Of a DNA stretch of 9,252 bases, positions 5,965 to 9,252 are shown piece by piece (position 1 is the stretch's first letter; each line of letters begins with the position of its first letter). The position numbers were made by a program, and so were the translations under genes. This DNA is from Holophagales bacterium UBA5066 (GTDB taxonomy: Bacteria; Acidobacteriota; Thermoanaerobaculia; UBA5066): contig DIAY01000005.1 in assembly GCA_002414905.1 (NCBI GenBank), positions 1 to 9,252 of the forward strand, in the 5' to 3' direction. Under the pieces are notes generated by a model, which saw only the letters and a program-made list of their open reading frames with translations, was not told the DNA's origin and made no database searches.

Positions 5965-7277
5965 GCGGGAAGCTCGATCTCGTCCGGGTCCCGAGCGGCG
6001 CGAGCGCTCCTCTCCTGCCGGGTCAGCTCCGCCTCGGCCACGGTCAGCCGGTAGTCCTTCCGGGGATCGAAGTCGGTGAACTGGTCGATCCGGTCGAGCA
6101 CCTCGGCAACGAGCTTCTTCAGGAAGAGCCTCGGGACGACGCCCACTTTTCCGCCCAGCTCGCCGGTCACGGCCGAGGCCAGCAGGCCGACGTAGCCGTC
6201 GTCCGCGAGGGCCATTACCCGCGTTCGACCGTCTGCACCCTCGGCGAAAAGGTCCCGCACCTTTCGGCCCACCTCCTCGAGGAGCGGCCGCGAGAAGCCC
6301 TGGAGCCGCACCTGGACGGCACGCGGATTGTCGAAGCGCGTTTCGCCCGTGAAATCGACGTGGAGCCTCTGGGCGAGAGGGGCCAGGCGATGCGCACCCA
6401 TCGGGCCATCGAAGAAAGCAGGGGTCCCGGTGATGACGAGGTAGAGCCCCGGGAATCGCCCGCTGTCCACCTCGTCGATGAGCTGGCGTAGAGCGTTGAG
6501 GGCCTTGTCCCTCACGTCGCCGCGCATCCTCTGGAGCGTCTCCACCTCGTCGAGGACGAAGACGAGGCCGGCGAAGCCCGAGTCGCGAAGGACGATGAGG
6601 AGCCCCTGGAGGAAGGCCATCGCCGTGAAGTGGTCGACCTCGCCCTTCACGAAGGCGTATCGCTTCACTTTCGCGGCGACATTCGGCTGCCCGGCAAGCC
6701 AGGCGACGAGCCCTTCGGCCATCTCCGTCTCGCCGTCTGCGAGGGCCTTCCGATAGGCGCGGAGCGCCGCGGCAAAGGCCGGGGCGGTGCTGCTGATTCC
6801 GTTCAGGCGCTTCTCCATGAGAGCCGCCGTCGCCTCGAGGATGCCTTCGTGATCGTCCGAGCGAAGACTCCCGCCTGCGAGGACGTCCTGCTCGAGAGCG
6901 AAGAACCAACCGTCGAGGACGGCCCGAAACGCATTCGAGGGGACATCGCTCGTCGAGAGGCGCTCCACGAGCCGGCGGTAGACGGTGCCGAGCTGGTGAA
7001 GGGGCGTCTCCGTTTCCGAGACCTGCACCTCGGTCGTCGCGAAGCCGAGCTTTCGAGACCGCTCCTGGAGCCAGCGACCGAAGAAGGTCTTTCCGCTGCC
7101 GTAGTCGCCGCGGACGGCCTTGAAGCCGGTCCCGCCCGAGCGCACGCGGGCGAGCTCCTCCTCGAGAACGGTCTCGAATCGACCGAGGCCCACGGCCAGG
7201 ATGTCGAGGCCACTCTTCGGCACGGTCCCCCGGCGGAGGGCATCGAGGATGTCTGCTCGTCTCTGGGGGCTGATCAC
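5961..7277 (-). CDS. brxD: BREX system P-loop ATPase BrxD
   Basis: 438-residue ATP-binding protein matching BrxD, the small ATPase encoded next to brxHI in type 2 and type 6 BREX. The N-terminus (ISPQRRADILDALRRGTVP) leads into the Walker A motif GDYGSGKT (57-64). The Walker B motif is GLVFVLDEVE (237-246, acidic pair D243-E244). ITGTP (282-286) sits where a sensor strand is expected, and an Arg-rich segment follows near 319-338 (PRAVQVRLQGFSRP). A helical C-terminal part ends in a charged tail. No membrane segment or signal peptide is seen. The start is a GTG at 7277 with GGAAGGG seven bases upstream; there is no in-frame ATG between it and the preceding in-frame sequence. The stop overlaps the brxHI start by four bases. 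Its role in BREX is not established beyond nucleotide binding. Confidence 0.9.
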   Translation of the reverse strand: MISPQRRADILDALRRGTVPKSGLDILAVGLGRFETVLEEELARVRSGGTGFKAVRGDYGSGKTFFGRWLQERSRKLGFATTEVQVSETETPLHQLGTVYRRLVERLSTSDVPSNAFRAVLDGWFFALEQDVLAGGSLRSDDHEGILEATAALMEKRLNGISSTAPAFAAALRAYRKALADGETEMAEGLVAWLAGQPNVAAKVKRYAFVKGEVDHFTAMAFLQGLLIVLRDSGFAGLVFVLDEVETLQRMRGDVRDKALNALRQLIDEVDSGRFPGLYLVITGTPAFFDGPMGAHRLAPLAQRLHVDFTGETRFDNPRAVQVRLQGFSRPLLEEVGRKVRDLFAEGADGRTRVMALADDGYVGLLASAVTGELGGKVGVVPRLFLKKLVAEVLDRIDQFTDFDPRKDYRLTVAEAELTRQERSARAARDPDEIELPA

Positions 7278-7284
7278 GTCGTCA

Positions 7285-7308
7285 CCCTTCCCGTCATCCT
7301 TCCCGTCA
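7285..7308 (-). repeat. duplicated 12-base element holding the pglZ stop and the brxD ribosome binding site
   Basis: On the minus strand two copies of TGACGGGAAGG(A/G) lie directly in tandem (7308-7297 and 7296-7285), followed by a partial third copy TGACG. The TGA of the first copy is the pglZ stop; the GGAAGGG of the second is the likely Shine-Dalgarno site of brxD. An ATG spanning the repeat junction (7297) opens a seven-codon frame whose TGA overlaps the brxD GTG. It has no well-spaced ribosome site of its own and is probably incidental. Confidence 0.6.
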
Positions 7309-9252
7309 CACCAGACCGAACTGTTTCTCGAGGAGGTCCTTGTTCAGGGAGATCGTGCCGGAGGCCTCGTCGACGGCGATCACCGGATAGCCGTCGACGT
7401 TCAGGAGCCGCCTTACCGCCGAGAGAAGGCTTGCCAGGCGGAAGGCCGGCATCGCCATCTTCCGCTCGAGAGCGGCCTTCGTCGCCTGACCCCCCTGTTC
7501 GGAAAGGGCCGAAAGGAACGAACGGACCTGGTCGTCCATTCCCTGGAGCCGCCCGTGCGCCCCCTTCTGGTCCTCGTAGGCCGGGGACGTGAGGAGGCGA
7601 CCTATCCAGTCACCGTTCGAGACGACCGCCAGCTCGAGCTGCCCGTGAGCCACTGCCTTCCCAACCGTGCTCTTCTTCGCGGCAGGGGAGATGACGGGCG
7701 CCGGAAGAATGCCCGGAACCGCGGTCTGCGTCGCATCCGTGTCCCACCACGCCGGGGTATCCGCCGGGAGGAGGCTCCAGCCTGCGGGGACGTCCTCGTT
7801 TCCGGTCCACACCGCGAGAGGCACGACCATTTCCTGTGGCGAAGCGCCTCCGTGGTATCCGTTCTTCTTCATTCCGTACCGGACTCGCTCGCTCCAGGGC
7901 GCGATGAGTTTCTCGCCGAACGGGGAAAGGACCCGGGGCCCTTGGAGAACGACCTCGTCTGCCTGTGGGGAAGAGGTCGCAGGCCGGGTGCGTTCTCCCG
8001 CGTCTGCATAGCTCCTCGTCGCGAGCTCTCTCTCACTGATGTGGCCGTGGTCGGAGGTCAGAACCACCAGCCGGCCGGCGGCGGCCGCCGCCTCCAGGAG
8101 CGTCCTCAGCGGCTGAAGGTTTGCGAGGGTCCACGTCACGCGCAGCTGGTCGCCCTTCAGGAGGTGATCGTCCACGGCATTCAGGACGACGCCCACGACC
8201 CGGTTCTCGGCCTTCTCCACCTTCTCGAGGACGGCAGGGGAGAGGCCGGCGCCGCCCGGGCCTGCGAGGTCTGCCTTGTGGAAGAGAACTGGCGGCCGGC
8301 CCGCGCGGCAGGCCGACAGGAGCCCGGGGTGCTTCGCGAAGCCGGACTTCTCGTCGGCGCTTCCCCCGGCCTTCAGCGTGCCGCACAGAAGGCTCGTCCT
8401 CGAGACCTCGGTTACCGAGGGCACCACGGAGAGGCCGGAGAGCCTTCGGCCGGCAGAGACCGGTGCGAGCTCTCTCCAGCCCGCCGCGGTCAGCTCTGAA
8501 CCGAGCGAACGGAAGACTCCGTAGCTCAACCCGTCGAGGACGACGAAGAGAACGGGGCGACTCACCGCGAGCGGTGTGAGGAAGGCGGGTACGACGGCTT
8601 CGAGAGGGATCTGGGTCGTGCTCGGTCCCGGCGCGGTACACCACTTCGCCAGCTCTGCTCCGAACCTGTGGTTCATCTCCTCGCGCGTTTCCGTCACACG
8701 CACGAGAAGTGCGCGGAGGCCCTCCGCGAGGTCGGAAAGGCTCTCTGCCACGGTGAGGTGCTCGCGTGCGGAGTCGACGAAGCTGCCCGAGTCGACGAAC
8801 TCCTGGCAGAGGCTGAAGAACGTCGCTCCTGGTTTTCCTGACGGACGGGACTGGAGCCACCGCGAAAGCCGGCAGGCCATCTCCACCGCTTCGAGCCGCT
8901 CGGGATTCCGGTTTGCGAAGAGGTGCCGTGCCGCGGATCTCTTCAGCTCTTCGAGGATTCCCGGGTCAGGGCTCCCGGTCTCGAGCCCCCGCTTCAGCTC
9001 GACCCCGAACCGTCGGAGGCGCTGCTCGAGCGAGGAGGGGAGGAAGTCGCTCAGGAAGGCGCCCGCCGACGCCTTCAGCGCCGCGAGGAGCACATCGGCT
9101 CGTTCGAGGGCGCCTCGGATTGCGCCGTAGCGCGAGGCCTCGGGAAGCGCCTTCCAGCGCGAAAGCACGAGAGCCTCGGATTCATCTGCCCACTGGAGCC
9201 CGAGCACAGGTGTCAGGCTGTTCCCGCCGAGCATCGGTTCCAGGCGGACGGC
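7306..9252 (-). CDS. pglZ: BREX phosphatase-fold protein PglZ, N-terminus cut by the window end
   Basis: At least 648 residues; the frame is open to the window edge, so the true start lies beyond 9252. The numbering below counts from the first internal Met (9234). A helix-rich region (1-~225) precedes the PglZ domain, which has the alkaline-phosphatase superfamily layout: metal ligand D234 in VLFVVLDGLSY, likely nucleophile region VTEVSRTSLLCG (274-285, T280), a second acidic pair in NAVDDHLL (D355/D356), LTSDHGH (D395, H396, H398), and the C-terminal YHGG (H461). All expected metal-binding positions seem kept. Residues ~567-642 look like a winged helix, ending in LLNVDGYPVIAVDE and LLEKQFG, a pattern I recall from type 2 PglZ proteins. 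PglZ is a core component in all BREX types and is thought to act with the PglX methyltransferase. Followed by brxD after 28 bases. Confidence 0.92.
   Translation of the reverse strand, partial: AVRLEPMLGGNSLTPVLGLQWADESEALVLSRWKALPEASRYGAIRGALERADVLLAALKASAGAFLSDFLPSSLEQRLRRFGVELKRGLETGSPDPGILEELKRSAARHLFANRNPERLEAVEMACRLSRWLQSRPSGKPGATFFSLCQEFVDSGSFVDSAREHLTVAESLSDLAEGLRALLVRVTETREEMNHRFGAELAKWCTAPGPSTTQIPLEAVVPAFLTPLAVSRPVLFVVLDGLSYGVFRSLGSELTAAGWRELAPVSAGRRLSGLSVVPSVTEVSRTSLLCGTLKAGGSADEKSGFAKHPGLLSACRAGRPPVLFHKADLAGPGGAGLSPAVLEKVEKAENRVVGVVLNAVDDHLLKGDQLRVTWTLANLQPLRTLLEAAAAAGRLVVLTSDHGHISERELATRSYADAGERTRPATSSPQADEVVLQGPRVLSPFGEKLIAPWSERVRYGMKKNGYHGGASPQEMVVPLAVWTGNEDVPAGWSLLPADTPAWWDTDATQTAVPGILPAPVISPAAKKSTVGKAVAHGQLELAVVSNGDWIGRLLTSPAYEDQKGAHGRLQGMDDQVRSFLSALSEQGGQATKAALERKMAMPAFRLASLLSAVRRLLNVDGYPVIAVDEASGTISLNKDLLEKQFGLV

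Noticed and set aside
5965..6909. Upstream extension of the helicase frame by 315 codons
   Set aside because: The extension overlaps brxD in another frame and is Arg/Gly/Pro-rich nonsense. The helicase-like sequence begins at the GTG at 5964.
7120..8499. Plus-strand 459-codon frame opposite pglZ
   Set aside because: It runs antisense to pglZ and the start of brxD, with no motifs and a shadow-like Arg/Gly/Glu composition.

Overview
The window is GC-rich, strongly coding DNA from a bacterium, and every gene I can support lies on the minus strand. The reading order therefore runs from position 9252 down to 1. Two unrelated modules sit head-to-tail, separated by a gap of about 490 bases. The fused cbb3 oxidase CcoN-CcoO, the one-haem CcoP and the GC-rich codon use suggest an Acidobacteriota-like or other non-proteobacterial aerobe or microaerobe. 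That taxonomic guess is weak, because no marker gene is present.

Right module (3841-9252): the distal end of a BREX phage-defence operon. It holds pglZ (alkaline-phosphatase fold, 5' end beyond the window), brxD (P-loop ATPase) and brxHI (Lhr-like superfamily 2 helicase). The genes are tightly packed: 28 bases separate pglZ and brxD, and brxD and brxHI overlap by 4 bases (GTGA). The order pglZ-brxD-brxHI is the tail of type 2 (Pgl-like) BREX and also of type 6. The type 2 call is favoured by the form of PglZ but would be settled by pglW/pglX/pglY, which would lie beyond 9252. The methyltransferase PglX and the large ATPase are not in the window.

Middle (3348-3840): no convincing gene. It holds the end of the BREX transcript, the presumed promoter and leader of the oxidase operon, and several inverted repeats. 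The strongest is a two-tier hairpin at 3531-3570. Another is a nested palindrome at 3743-3770 in a locally AT-richer patch. This is the likely junction between the core respiratory operon and the accessory defence island.

Left module (1-3347): a cbb3-type cytochrome c oxidase operon in the order ccoNO (fused subunits I and II), ccoQ, ccoP (short, one haem c), ccoG (assembly protein, cut by the window start). Gaps between these genes are 1 to 12 bases, so they are almost certainly cotranscribed. The encoded enzyme would reduce O2 at the CcoN haem b3-CuB centre using electrons passed through the haem c groups of CcoP and CcoO. CcoG helps with copper handling during assembly.

I see no RNA gene, CRISPR array, transposase or phage integrase. 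The long reading frames on the plus strand are GC-driven shadows of the minus-strand genes.
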